DNA from: Semisulcospira habei | Taxonomy: Eukaryota; Mollusca; Gastropoda; Semisulcospiridae | Assembly: GCA_036245525.1 (NCBI GenBank) | Contig: BTPG01000003.1 | Span: 134,848,873-134,912,872 of the forward strand | Direction of reading: 5' to 3' | Length of the DNA: 64,000 bases | Shown here: positions 32,809-44,289 of the stretch, piece after piece | Layout: every line of letters begins with the position of its first letter | Numbering within the stretch: the first letter of the stretch is position 1 | The notes under the pieces: generated by a model | Databases searched by the model: none | What the model was told of the DNA's origin: nothing | What the model saw: the letters and a program-made list of their open reading frames with translations, nothing else | Program-made: the position numbers and the translations under genes

Positions 32809-34307
32809 CATCCCTTTAAAAGTGGCCGACAACACGGAAGCAGCTGTGGTGAATAGGGACAGGCTGATAGAGCTACAGAGAGCATACCCCACGCTTGACA
32901 AGTTCCGAGGTCAGGCTGAGCCCGTGACGCGAAAGAGGAATGAGATAACCTTCGAGACCAGGAAAAATATGCTGTACCGGATATTCAACAGCAATGGGGA
33001 TAAACCTGTGCGTCAAGTAGAAGTTCATGAATCCTTGAGGATGCAGGTGATGAAATCGGCACATGATTCCATATTGGGAGGACACTTGGGAATCAGCAAG
33101 ACCCTCGACAAAATCCCTGCCGTTTTCTACTGGCCTGATATGGAAGGCGACGACACCCGATTCTGCAGGTCGTGCGACATATGCCAGAAGACAATCTCCG
33201 AGGGAAAGGTGCCAAAGGTTCCTCTAGAGAAAATGCCACTGATCGATATGCCTTTCAAGCGGGTAGCTGTGGGGCCAATATCCCCTCCAAGTGAAGATGG
33301 TCATCGATACATTTTGACCCTGGTGGACTACGCTACACGTTATCCTGAGGCCATACCATTGAAGAAGATCGACACTCCAACACTCCCAGAAGCGCTCGTC
33401 GACATGTTCAGCCGTTTGGGGATTCCTGAGGAGATCTTGAGTGATCTGGGAACTCAGTTCATCTCCGACTGCTTCAAAGAAGTCAACCGGCTACTGAGCA
33501 TCCGACAACTTACTACCACCCCTTATCACCCCATATGTAACGGGATGGTTGAAAAGTTTAATGGAACATTGAAGGCTATGCTGAAGAAACTGTGTGCTGA
33601 ACAGCCAAGATTGTGGCATAGATACGTCAATGCCTTGCTCTTCGCATACCGTGAAGTTCCTCAAGATTCGACGGGGTTTTCCCCTTTTGAATTACTATAC
33701 GGCAGGACTGTGAGGGTTTGATTGTACATTTCTTAACGTCCCGACAGCAACAAGACTTTCTCAGGACGTGCGGACTGTGAGGGAACCCATGCACATCCTA
33801 AAGGAACTGTGGACCAAGGATATTGACGCACCTGAGGTGAAGATCAGCTACTAGTACGTCTTCGACCTGAGAGAGAAGCTGGAAGGTACCCTCAGGATGG
33901 CTCGGGAAGAACTGGGGAAGGTGCAGAACAAGGGGAAGCATTACTATGATCGTAAAGCAAAACCTCGACAATTCCAGCCAGGTGACCAGGTGTTGATTCT
34001 TCTTCCTACCGACAACAACAAACTTCTAATGCAGTGGAAGGGACCGTACGTTGTGGACACAGTGGTTGGCATCAACGACTACAGAGTCAGGGTCAACAAC
34101 AAGGTGAAGACTTACCATGCTAATCTGCTGAAGAAGTATATCGAGAGAGGTCGTCAAGAAAAAACACAACTGGCGGCATCGTTGCGTCTTGTTGGTGGCG
34201 AAAGATTAGACGACGAAAACCTGTTTGACCTTAATGAACTCTGCCACAAGGAGGATGTAGAAGACATCCAGTTCGGTCAGAATCTGAACCAGACTCAACG
34301 AGGATAA
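32717..34307 (+). pseudogene. pol (IN): Integrase, placed before RT
   Basis: The HHCC zinc domain (HDSILGGHLGISKTLDK and CRSCDICQK) spans 33060-33190. The DDE core has LTLVDYATRYPEA at 33318, SDLGTQFISD at 33440 and NGMVEKFNGTLKAML at 33540. The core is interrupted by a 55-base insertion at 33717-33771. Then follow an in-frame TAG at about 33852 and a C-terminal part (33897-34307) with HYYDRKAKPRQFQPGDQVL and MQWKGPYVV, the usual GPY/F module. It lies upstream of the RT, the reverse of the normal Ty3/Gypsy order. Confidence 0.88.
33717..33771 (-). mobile_element. 55-bp R1 fragment with 12-bp TSD
   Basis: Exactly 55 bases equal to the 3' end of the R1 repeat, in minus orientation, flanked by GGACTGTGAGGG on both sides (33705-33716, 33772-33783). 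Removing it and one duplicate restores continuity of the integrase. This pins down the R1 3' terminus and shows target-primed insertion with extreme 5' truncation. Confidence 0.9.
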
Positions 34308-34316
34308 CTGCGAGTC

Positions 34317-35089
34317 ATGACTCAAGAGTTCAAGCATCGGTTTACACCTGACCCAGGGACAACAGACACCGTCCAGCACGAGGTTAATCTGACATCAAAT
34401 GAGTCAGTTCGCAGCAAACCTTATCGTCTTCCTTATAACACGAGGGAAGAACTGAAAAAGGACATCAACGAAATGATGAACCTGGGAGTCATCAGGGAGT
34501 CAAAGTCACCATATGCGTCCCCAGTTGTCATCGTTAAGAAACCAGATGGATCGAACCTGGTGTGTGTGGACTATCGTAGATTCAATAAACTAACAGTCTT
34601 CGACCCAGAGCCAATGCCCACAGCGGAAGAACTGTTCCAGAAGGTCAGTGGATACCGATTTTTCTCTAAAATTGACCTAAGCAAAGGGTATTGGCAAATC
34701 AAGTTTGCAGAAAAAGATATCCCAAAGACAGCGTTCGTCACACCCGATAGTCATTGGGAGTTCCTGAAGATGCTTTTTGATATGGTATGTGCCACATTGA
34801 AGAGAGCACTGAAAAAGATCCTAGAAGATATGCAGAATGTGGTCTTTTCCTGGGATGACATTTTGATCCATACAAAACTTGGGGGGTCACCTCAAAGCCC
34901 TCCGACAGCTGTTCCAAAGACTGTCAGATGCAAGTTTCACCATCCGTCCAAGCAAGTGTATTCTTGGGGCCGACAACATAGACTTCATCGGACACAAATC
35001 AAGCGAAGGTTTAAAGGGGCTACACGACAACAACGTGCGGAAGATCTGGGATGCCCTGCGACCAAGACGCAAGTTCGCTCATTTATGAT
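34317..35089 (+). pseudogene. pol (RT): Reverse transcriptase of Gypsy element
   Basis: The frame 34317-34880 covers the RT fingers and palm: PYRLPYNTREELKKDI, SPYASPVVIVKKPDGS, RFFSKIDLSKGYWQI and SWDDILIHT (catalytic DD, with the Tyr position changed to Ser-Trp). A G6 run near 34880 shifts the frame, and the next part (HLKALRQLFQRLSDASFTI) is in frame +1 up to about 35060. A further change leads to TKTQVRSFM at 35085, where an insertion interrupts the gene. Several residues are missing after FLKMLFDM. Confidence 0.88.
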
Positions 35090-35361
35090 ACTCACAAACC
35101 AGATAGGTGAGGCTAGCGCTGGCAGAATTGTACAACAAACCAAGGGGAATTACTCAACGCTGGACAGACAAACAGTTAGATCCGCTGCCCCCGCCTATCA
35201 GGCACCCACTCGCCAGCCCACAGAGAAATACGCAGGTATAGAATAAGACGATCAGAAGATGCAAATGATCGTCTTATTCTATACCTGCGTATTTCTCTGT
35301 GGGCTGGCGATTGGGTGCCTGATAGGCGGGGGCAGGGGATCTAACTGTTCGTCTGTCCAGT
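35090..35361. mobile_element. Foldback insertion in Gypsy pol, 11-bp TSD
   Basis: The pol frame stops at GCTCATTTATG (35079-35089) and resumes after a second GCTCATTTATG (35362-35372), continuing as GLANYYREFIPNF. The insert has two arms of about 100 bases in inverted order (35149-35250 and 35257-35360) around a short loop. The arm sequence also occurs at 59085-59181 next to, and running a little into, an exon of the NTPase gene. Confidence 0.85.
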
Positions 35362-35915
35362 GCTCATTTATGGGCTTGGCGAACTACTATCGAGAGTTCA
35401 TACCAAACTTTGCGGCATTCACAGGTCCCCTGACTGACTTGCTGAGGAAAGGACAACCTAACGTAGTGAAGTGGGAGGAGGCCCAAAAGCGAGCATTCCA
35501 GGCAGTTCGAGACATCCTGAACGAGAAGCCTGACCCGTTGAAAACTTTCGTTCTGAGAACAGACGCCTCCAACGAAGGAGTAGGTGCAGTCTTAATGCAA
35601 GAGGATAATGTAAACTCCACCCAGTGAGCTACGCCACCAAAAAGTTGACCAGAGCTGAGAGAAACTACTCGACCATCGAGTAGGAGTGCCTAGCCATCAT
35701 CTGGGGAGTACGGCGGTTTGAACTGTACCTTCTAGGTGTGTCATTTGTTCTCCAAACGGACCATCAACCCTTGAACTATCTAAACTCTGCAAAGTTTACA
35801 AATTCTCGTAATATGAGATGGGCGATGTTCTTGCAGAATTTCGACGTTAAATTACAGTCTATCAAGGGTTCGCAGAACTTTGGAGTGGATTACCTGAGCA
35901 GAGCAGTTTAAATGA
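35362..35915 (+). pseudogene. pol (RH): RT connection and RNase H of Gypsy element
   Basis: Resumes with FMGLANYYREFIPNFAAF and continues to an RNase H domain: FVLRTDASNEGVGAVLMQE (first catalytic Asp) at 35550, then after frame changes near 35620 the stretch VSFVLQTDHQPLNYL at 35740 and NFGVDYLSRAV at 35880 before the stop. There is no integrase downstream, confirming the domain order protease, integrase, RT, RNase H. Confidence 0.85.
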
Positions 35916-36149
35916 ACATTCCTGTGTCCAGAACAGTTTAAAGAAACATTTCGGTGTCCATGAGAATTTAAAGGAACATGACTGCGCTCAGGACAGTTGA
36001 AAGGAACATTTATTTTGAAGTAGTTGATTTGATTTGACTTTGATGTGAAGTTGTATTTATTTAGATTCCGTGTAGGTTAACTCAGCCACAATCGTATTTT
36101 TGGATTTGAGAAGAAATTTTGTGAATTTTCTTTCTAAAAAGATGGGTAA

Positions 36150-36804
36150 TGTTACGATTGTGGTTGTGTTATTCTGTGAGAGCATGCATGTATTAATCGT
36201 AGGAAACGATCCGATTATTAATTGAGCTATCACGATTACGAATCACGTACCTTTTTAGTAAGATTCACTATCGTTCACACAGAGAGCGGAATTGATTGTC
36301 TTTTGGTATACGGAGTTGAATCCCGAAAAGTCTAGAAACCGCTCGAATAATCTCCGCTGTTTTCTGTGCGCGTGAAATTAGCAGCCGGAAAGTTATAAGC
36401 AACGTCTTGAAACTTCGGGAGAATTCCGGCAAGGTCGTGGACTGTGTAGTACTCTTGTGTGACGTCATTAAACAGGGGGATTTCCCAAAATTGGGGTTGA
36501 AATTAGCAGTCGTATTTTGTAGAGTTATGCAGTGTATAGTGTTTACATTGTATGATAGCCACAGTGTGTCAAAAGCGTGGATACATTGTAGTGGAGACAT
36601 TGTATCAGTGTTGGTGCATTTGTGAATGCATTGTTTGGAGTTCGTATCGCTGCAATAAAATATGTTTGGAACTGTTACTCCAGTGTGGTCTACATTCTTA
36701 AGCCACTTGCGACGGGTTGCAGCTGAGTAAAGTTTCTTTAAAAGAACCTTGCGTGCGTGCGTCTGGTGTGATCTCATTCTACGACTACGACCCAACACGT
36801 AACA
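36150..36804 (+). repeat. 3' LTR of Gypsy-type element
   Basis: Begins TGTTACGATTG after a purine-rich AAAAAGATGGGTAA primer tract and ends AACACGTAACA. It lacks about 165 bases, including the TATA box, that the 5' LTR has. It also has about 80 bases (after GTGCGCGTG) that the 5' LTR lacks. The two LTRs are thus reciprocal deletion variants rather than simple point-mutated sisters. Confidence 0.88.
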
Positions 36805-37562
36805 CGCAGTAGCAGCGAACATTCCAATGTTTAATTTGAGACTACGGGCTACTAGCGGAAAGTTTATATTTATTCTTAAAGCGGTCTCAGAAGGGCCACA
36901 GAAAATGAAAAAGGCTACTAAATCGCTATTATCACCCTGATAGGTTACAATTGACCAAAAGACATGTACATTTTTTTTAAAGCTATTACCCGGGCCAAAT
37001 CTAACCAACTAAATACTAAGCAAATGGTGTTGCAGTTTGGCTACAATACACAGTCAAAACTGATATACAAGAACTACAACACGTACACTGAGCTATCGCG
37101 TACACAACACTTAACGCTGCGTTTGGCAAGGCACCGTGAGTGGTGCACGTCATAGCTAGCAGTCGACACGAGTGAAATCCGAAAAGCAATGGTCATAAGT
37201 GCTATTGGCCTATGTACACAGAGGAACATCTGGTTCACTCTGTTACATTAGCGCCTGTTTTGACCACCTGCTTGCCGTGTTCTTTTGTTTTTGTAAAACA
37301 GCATTCATGTCACGACATCGTAATGACTCAAAATTATAACATTGTTGATTGACAACACAAAAATAATCTTCGTGATGAGGTGACGTCCCCAGCCCACTTC
37401 CCCCACACCCACCTCATCCACACCCCCAACCCCACCACATCCCCATCCTCACGAAGCCGTCCAGCCTGTGACAAACACTTCCCAGTGCACAAAAGGCCGT
37501 CGGCGGCGGCCGATGTCTGCCCGATGGCCTTTCGTGCATTGTGTTTTTCCTTCTATGCTCAG

Positions 37563-37730
37563 GGCGACTCCGGGGGCCTTCTGTTCAACGCCGAGCAGGT
37601 GGGGGTGGTGCCGTTCGGGAACGGGTGCGCTGAAGCCGCCCACCCTGGTGTCTACACACGGGTATCCGCCTACGCGGACTGGATCCAGTCTGTCATCAGC
37701 GGTTCAGCGCGCGGAGACTACACTGAGTAA
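37563..37730 (+). CDS. Last exon of a trypsin-like serine protease
   Basis: A polypyrimidine tract and AG end at 37562. The exon starts in phase 0 with GDSGGLLF, the loop with the catalytic Ser. It continues with [20 protein letters not shown] and the final helix [11 protein letters not shown], and ends at a stop at 37728. This is the standard last exon of the S1A chymotrypsin family, with the usual intron just before GDSGG. The substrate-pocket strand reads VVPFGNGC instead of the common VSWGxGC, so specificity may differ or the exon may be decaying. His and Asp exons are not visible upstream, where repeats dominate. Confidence 0.75.
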   Translation, partial: GDSGGLLFNAEQVGVVPFGNGCAEAAHPGVYTRVSAYADWIQSVISGSARGDYTE

Positions 37731-37794
37731 CGACGTCTATTAATAATATTGTTAATCTGTTCAACGTCTGGACACAGCGGGCGCCGCCACACAG

Positions 37795-38140
37795 GTTCAG
37801 AAGTATAGATTTTCGTGAGCCCACGCGTCAGCGGGGTCTCATGAAAATCTATGCTTCTTGTTGATGTCGTTCGCATCCGTGTTCCGAAGAGTGAAAGCTG
37901 ATTTATTGCCTCCTGTTGCCAGTATTGGAAGCGTTTAAGACATTCTTTCAGAAAGTTCATCATTCCACAGATTTGTACAGTTAGCCACTTTAAAAACGGG
38001 ACAGCTTTGGTCAAGTTAAAAGTAGCTTTGTACCAAGGTTTAACTCGTTGACAGTCAGCCAGACCCACCCAACTGCAAGATGCATAGAACCTCATGAGCC
38101 CCGCAGTCGCGGGGGCTCATGAGGTTCTATGCCTCTTGCA
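37795..38140. repeat. Two hairpin MITEs, ATGAGCC family
   Basis: Palindromes at about 37799-37859 and 38078-38138, each with arms around TCATGAGCC and a GCATAGA or CTATGC end followed by CTCTTGC. Related hairpins lie at 40016-40080, 40700-40761 and, more decayed, 62295-62450. No target duplication was resolved. Confidence 0.75.
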
Positions 38141-39955
38141 TAGTTCAATTTGTATCCATGTTCTGTGAGCGGCTGGAGTTCTGACGCTTTGAGTGGACAA
38201 TTGTTATTCGTGTTGCGTTACCAAAGTGCATGGCTGGCTGAACACATAAATCCATTTACATAATATAAAGGTTATCTTACAAGGAGCAAACGGCTAGAAT
38301 TAGACAACCAGACGTCAATAAAGTTTAATCGCATCCCAGCAATATGTTCTTGAAGTTGCATTGTGTACGTGTGTGCGTGTGCGGCGTTTATTTACATATT
38401 ATGAACTTTGGATACAACAAGATGCCAGGGGACGCAACCTTTGTGTGGTGTATATCCAAGTTTGTAATACAAAATGCGTGTCATAATAAAGCCAAGACGA
38501 AGACTTAATTCGGATTCGTTCACTCACTCTGAGGGTGTCAAAGCGGCTGTAAAATAACCCTGTGGCTGATGTCATACAAGGGATATTCTCATGAGCCCCG
38601 TCAACCTGCAGATGCTGATGACAATGTGTGTCTCTTTCATAGTCTACCAGCATGGAAACAAAATCAATATAATTTGCTTCCCCCGAAAATGTTTTACTCC
38701 TCAGCACGTGGCACCCCTCACCTCCATTTTTACTGCAACACCCATCCACCCCCACCCCCCCCCTCCCCCACCCCCCACCTCCGGTACATACCCCAATGAT
38801 TCATCGTAAGTTTATATTCAGGAATAATCCACCCCGAAGCATACAGATATCGCCCAGAATTTAAATTAATCACTGGACTGGCAAAGCAATATAATACTGC
38901 TACTATACTTCACTGACAAACTGAAGTCGGAGGAGCCCTGGGGTTTTTGATGACTTCATTACTCTCGCATTCTCTGGACTCAACTCGCAGATAAAAACCA
39001 ACAAATACATGCAACTGATTTGCTACCCAAGCCGTAGACAAAATAATAATAAAAAAAAAACTCTTAAGTGCAGCCTACATGTCTTTCAGAATATTATTCA
39101 TACAATTATGAAAACACCAACTTGTGTATAGCGAGTGACACAAACGGGGTTAAACCCAGTACGCACAAGTCTATCAGGCCAAAGTCATTGCGCGGGCCCA
39201 CTGCGGCCGACTTCGTCACGAAGACCTTTGCGTACTTGGAAGGATGTAAAAACAGCAGTAACTTGAGAGGTTTGACTGTACATGAGTACATTCGCAACCT
39301 GACTGCCGGCCGTGGATCCACGCTAGAAGGCTAGACGTTCAGCATGCAGCGAAGATTACCTATTCAGCAAGACAATTACTTATGATCTCAAAATAAGGTC
39401 ACAGGATCAGAGGCCGATGTCATGTGGTGGAACGCACGGGCAGCCCGCCTAGACAGTAACCCCGCTACTCGCGTTCACACACCGACAGCTTGGCCATGGA
39501 ACCGCTGTAGAGACTCCTGTCTCTTTCCAAAGTGAGATCCCGATGCAGTTTCAACAGTTATGCAGGTAAATCGTGTTTATCTGTGTATATGTACAAAAAA
39601 AAACAGAACTCCTGGTGAAATGATTGCAAACGTTTTCTTATAATTTTCATTGTTCGCCACTTTGCACAAGACAGTACACGTGGACTACAGTGCTCCAGAG
39701 TTCAACTGTACCAGCTTGTCTAATGCTGCCGAAAATAACTGCTTGTTGTGCAGGCCCGGGCTATTGAAACATTGAGATCGAGCACATTGTGAGTACTAAG
39801 CCGAGGCGTGCAGTGTGTGTGCAGTATACATGTACGAGTGGCAACAGCTTCAGTAACTTGTTAGAACTGTGCACCTAGTTTCGCAAAACTGTGTGTTATA
39901 ACTTCCGCCCTGCTAAGGTACGTACATTTTGTTTCTGAAATCTGTGTTCTGAATT
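38141..39955. other. Unannotated interval
   Basis: No domain is recognisable. It contains a C-rich stretch at 38745-38785 and short frames on both strands. One 88-codon frame at 39068-39334 was considered and not accepted. Confidence 0.4.
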
Positions 39956-40015
39956 CGCTGATCGATACTGAAGCCGCGACTGTCCAAAGAACATGCGCAC
40001 AAAGTGGTCTCAGCA

Positions 40016-40080
40016 AGAGGCATAGATCCTCATGAGCCCTCGCAGTCGCGGGGGCTCATGATGACCTATGCCTCTTGCTG
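40016..40080. repeat. Hairpin MITE, ATGAGCC family
   Basis: CATAGATCCTCATGAGCC and its reverse complement around a CGCAGTCGCG centre. Shared flanks GATCGATACTGAAGCCGCG at 39960 and 41020 suggest a larger dispersed unit. Confidence 0.75.
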
Positions 40081-40699
40081 TTAGAATGCGTTCGCCTTTT
40101 TTGACATTGAATGGGTTAATAATGCTTTTTTTTCGGGCCGGCCAAACAGTGCCTAAACTATGCCAGCTATGCTAAACAAACTATTGCGCAGTTTTGGGGA
40201 GAGTGAAGAGATTGAATATCTTGCACTTAAGCCACAAAACCAAAGCGCAGCGCATGTAAAATGCTACTTCACGGGCCTCTTTCGTGTTTCCGAGTCATGG
40301 CGCGTGTCCCCGTTGTACGTGTGTACGTGTTTCCGGATTTTGTGTCAAAAGGACAGCAATTTCCTGCTTCTCAGCTTCACGACCAAGCTGCTCAGATAGT
40401 ACAATCTGATATGTCAGCACTCAATACATACAAGTGCAATTACATATCATGGCCATTACCGTTCAATGGTAGTGTCTTGTTAGCTTGGCACCCGGACGGC
40501 GCCGCTGAGACAATCAGGCACTATCCTTTAGCTATAATGCTGGACACATCTTGCACACTGAATTAGCGCAAAAGGGGGATGAGAGAATTGCGTTTACATT
40601 AGCTGACGGCTGGGTCGGCCCCGGCACTGCTTTCAGGGAAGACTGCTTACGTTCAACCTCTCCACTGTCGAGAAGAATTGAGCACGATTCAAATGCACG

Positions 40700-41040
40700 A
40701 AACATAGATCCTCATGAGCCCCCGCAGTCACGGGGGCTCATGAGCATCTATGCCTCTTGCTGAAACCACGTTGTATACATCAGTTACGGCGGGGTCTCTG
40801 TGCGGTGAATCAACCCTGCGGCTGGCGGTAGCGGTGTTTTGTCGAGACGAATCCTGCAGGTATCTTCCGGCGCAGACAAAACCCCTCCCGACAGCCAAAG
40901 TGTTAACAAAAGATTCCTGAAACACAATCTACGTCCACTGGAAGTGAAGGGGTTAATGATGCTCTTTTCTTTTTCAGACCGATAGTTGTAAACATCATTC
41001 TGCATTGACATGGACTGAGTGATCGATACTGAAGCCGCGT
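40700..41040. repeat. Hairpin MITE plus companion repeat
   Basis: A palindrome at 40706-40761 of the same family. Then a segment with GGTAGCGGTGTTTTGTCGAG near 40825 resembles 44303-44330 and 60835-60860, another short repeat with variants in the window. It ends with GATCGATACTGAAGCCGCG. Confidence 0.6.
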
Positions 41041-41123
41041 TCACGCTAGAACTAGCAACGACTTGAACGTAAGGTCTTCATCGAGTTAACACGCTATTTG
41101 GATTAAGGTGTTTCTGAAACTCA

Positions 41124-41154
<31 letters not shown>

Positions 41155-42490
41155 CTTGGCTTGACTTCGCGAACGAAGATTTTATAGGAGTTGCCCACGA
41201 CGTCTGCAGGCTTGTTCGTGGCTGCGGAGGCCAATCCGAGACAGGCAGGTTCGACCGCAGTGGCTGCAGGGGAAGGTATGGCCAGGGTTCTGAGCTGCGG
41301 CATCTCTGTTTTTTTCTCCTGAGCCGCTTGTCCTTAAGGCTAGCTCTGTGAGAGTCCTCAAAGGAGACAGCTGCCTTGTAAATGGTGGAGCGCCAGGTGT
41401 CACGGTCCGCAGCAAGCGAAGACCACTGGTGGTGGTCGATTTGACAGGCACTAAGTGACTTCTTGAGACAGTCTTTGTATCTCTTTTTTGGTGCCCCTCT
41501 GTCACGGTGTCCAGTAGCAAGCTCGCCGAACAGGGTGATCTTTGGTAGGCGATGATCCTCCATCCTGGAGACATGCCCCGCCCAGCGGAGCTGTGTCCGC
41601 AGCAGCAAAGCCTCGATGCTCACAGTTTCAGCCTGTTCAAGGACCTCGACGTTGGTGACATAGTCACTCCAGTGAATGCCCAGGATGGTACGCAGGCAGC
41701 GCTGGTGGAAGCGTTCGAGGAGTCGTAGTTGGCTGTGGTAGAGGGCCCAGGACTCGGAACCATACAGCAGGGTGGTGAGGACGACAGCTCTGTACACGCT
41801 GATCTTGGTGCCTGTTTTCAGCTGTTGATTGTGCCACACCCACTTGAAAAGTCGCCCGAAAGCGCTGTTCGCTTTTGCCAGCCTGCTGTCAAGCTCCTTG
41901 TCCAGCTTGGCGTCCGACGTGATAATGCAGCCAAGGTAAGGAAACTGGTGCACTGACTTTAGTTCAGACTCGCCAATGGTGATGTGAGGAGGGCGATACA
42001 CTGTCTTGGGTGCCGGCTGATGGAGGACCTCTGTCTTTTTCAGACTGACCTCGAGTCCAAAGAGCTGGGCAACATCTGCGAAGCAAGACGTGATGCGCTG
42101 CAGGGCTCTCTCTGTGTGTGCAACGAGGGCAGCATCATCAGCAAAAAGCAGCTCACGAATCAGTTGGTGTAGGGTTTTCGTGTGGGCCTGCAGTCGTCTG
42201 AGGTTGAACAGGCTGCCATCCAGACGATACCTGATGTACACTGCATCGTCATCATCGAGGTCTACTGTGGCCTGCTTCAACATCATGCTAAAAAAGATGG
42301 TGAAGAGGGTCGGTGTCAGCACGCAGCCCTGCTTTACGCCGTTGAGAATAGGGAATGGTTCTGAGAGTTCATTGTTGAGTCTGACCTGGCCTTGCTGGTC
42401 CTCGTGTAGCTGGACAATCATGTTGAGGAACTTTGGGGAACAGCCAAGTCGCTCCAGGATCTGCCACATGCCTTGCCTGCTCACAGTGTC
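41155..42490 (-). mobile_element. LINE B, copy 2, inside an AT microsatellite
   Basis: Same LINE as at 26505-27647 but 350 bases longer at the 5' end. It adds [19 protein letters not shown] and the palm block NGVKQGCVLTPTLF before FADDAALVAH. The frame is open until a change near 41310 close to the zinc-finger end. The 3' end (GCGAAGTCAAGCCAAG on the minus strand) touches an AT tract at 41131-41154. The 5' truncated end touches a larger AT tract at 42491-42598. So the element sits inside, or between, AT repeats. Confidence 0.88.
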
Positions 42491-42603
<113 letters not shown>

Positions 42604-42871
42604 GTCCCAAGGATTTTACTTGGCTTACACATCGCAATATGCAACGAGGAGCGAGGGAGGAGGGATGGAGGTGGGGGGGGGGGGGGCACGGTAGGTTCCT
42701 TGGGCTCTTGGAATACATTTCAAATGTCACTATGACGTCTTCGCCTGTGAGATCTTCACGATTCTACCACTTGTCCATCAGTCTTTGTGGCGATGACTCC
42801 AACAGTTTTCAATGTCATTGCACTTGATAGTATGCGTCTGTGTAGAGGACCCACTCGTGTCATTGATCTAT

Positions 42872-43354
42872 TTAACCCCACGGTCACATTTCCCCAATTT
42901 TGGAGATGTCACCTGACGGCTATGTGTTAGTTACAGGAGATGGATAAATAATACTACTTTATGGTTAGTGCCAGATTACTAACTTGGCGCCATCAGGCGC
43001 GAAGCTAAGTCTACACTACCCTTGATTTATGATAGTCGATCCATCTCCTGGCGAAGAAGATGGGGATGGATTGGTCACAGTCTGAGAAAGCCAGCTTCCA
43101 GTATCACTAGGCAGGCATTGTTATGGAACCCCCAGGGAAAGAGGAAAAGAGGTAGGCCGAGAAACTCCTGGCATCGAGACCTCCAAGCAGACATCAAGAG
43201 ACTGGGAACCACCTGGAGTAAAATCGAAGGAGAAGCACAGGACAGGAGTCGCTGGAGGTCTCTCGTCGACGGGATACCCTGGGATGGGTGACAGGCGTAA
43301 GTATGTAAGTAAGATCCATCTCCTGTCGTAGTGCGTTGGGGCTAAAAGGGTTAA
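42872..43354. mobile_element. TTAA MITE (family M1) carrying a LINE piece
   Basis: Ends at TTAACCCC (42872) and GGGTTAA (43354). Inside is the arm GGCGCCATCAGGCGCGAAGC with AGTGCCAGATTA and GATCCATCTCCTG sequences known from other M1 copies. A LINE fragment (43051-43312) interrupts it. Its right TTAA is shared with the next M1 copy. Confidence 0.75.
43051..43312 (+). mobile_element. LINE 3' fragment with 13-bp TSD
   Basis: Flanked by GATCCATCTCCTG at 43038-43050 and 43313-43325. It encodes the end of an RT protein, with RRRWGWIGHSLRKP, NPQGKRKRGRPRNSW and DRSRWRSLVDGI and a stop near 43290. The 3' tail is a short TAAGTATG repeat. It is a different LINE lineage from LINE B. Confidence 0.85.
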
Positions 43355-43492
43355 CCCATTCAGCCCTGACGCACTACAGCAGGAGATGGATCGACCATGA
43401 TAATTCAAGGGTAGTGCCAGATTAGCTTATCGTGCATAGTCGTTAGATGATTCCTTCAAAGTTTGGGAAATACGGCCGTCGGGCTGAATGAG
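43355..43492. mobile_element. TTAA MITE (M1), short copy
   Basis: Begins CCCATTCAGCCCTGACGC after the shared TTAA and ends GTCGGGCTGAATGAG followed by TTAT (mutated TTAA). It contains one arm only, GATCGACCATGATAATTCAA, so the hairpin was lost by deletion. Confidence 0.7.
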
Positions 43493-43900
43493 TTATTTGA
43501 AGACAGACCACTGACAATATTCATACTCGCGATGCAATACGGCGTTTCTATTAGTGTAACACTGGTAGTTTCCTACTCGCGTTGCAACCAGCGTAAAACA
43601 ATATGGAGTGGAGTTTAACCCGTTCAGTTCCAAGTGTCGGAATATTCAGACGCCATTTTTCACTGACTCGCGCGCCCACTGACGGAACATTCCTGGGACA
43701 TCTAGGCTCTGTTGGTCTTGAATTAACGAAGCGGATTGCAGAAACACAGTCTGGGTCAGCTATGCGCTGTACGGCTGAAATTTCAGGGTCAAAGTTCAAA
43801 ACGCAGTCTGCGTCACTGAGCTGGCACTGAACGGGTTAAAACACACGCACACTGTGTCCCATGAGGAACTTTCTTTTGTTTTCTATGCTGCCTGGTGTAA

Positions 43901-44106
43901 CTCATTCACCCCGACGGCCGTATTTCCCCAATTTTGGTGGCGTCATCTAACGACTATGCACCAGGTGCAGGAGATAGATCGACCATGATAATTCAAGGGT
44001 AGTGCCAGATTAGCTTGGCGCCGACAGGCGCCAAGCTAATCTGGCACTACCCTTCAATTATCATGGTCGACCCATCTTCTGCTGTCGTGTGTCAGGGCTG
44101 ACTGTG
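43901..44106. mobile_element. TTAA MITE (M1), full hairpin
   Basis: CTCATTCACCCCGACGGCCG at the left end, then GATCGACCATGATAATTCAA and the reverse complement around a GGCGCCGACAGGCGCC centre, ending before TTAA at 44107. The left TTAA has decayed to GTAA. Confidence 0.8.
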
Positions 44107-44289
44107 TTAAGGAAACGATTTGTTATAAGCGAAGTTTCGTTCTGTCCGACCGAATTATAAACCGCCTAAGATTTTACCAAGACAAAGAACACATCGAGCC
44201 CGGGACGCCATAAAAGCCTGATAGTATCCTACTTTTTTTTTTTTTAAGTATCCGACCATACTGTAAGCGAAGTTGCCGATAACACTAGC

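Noticed and set aside
39068..39334. 88-codon frame with TAADFVTKTFAYLEG
   Set aside because: No splice borders, no family match and a weak start; it may be chance.
40160..40763. Frames of 70-100 codons near the hairpin MITEs
   Set aside because: Overlap repeats and each other; no domain or splice evidence.
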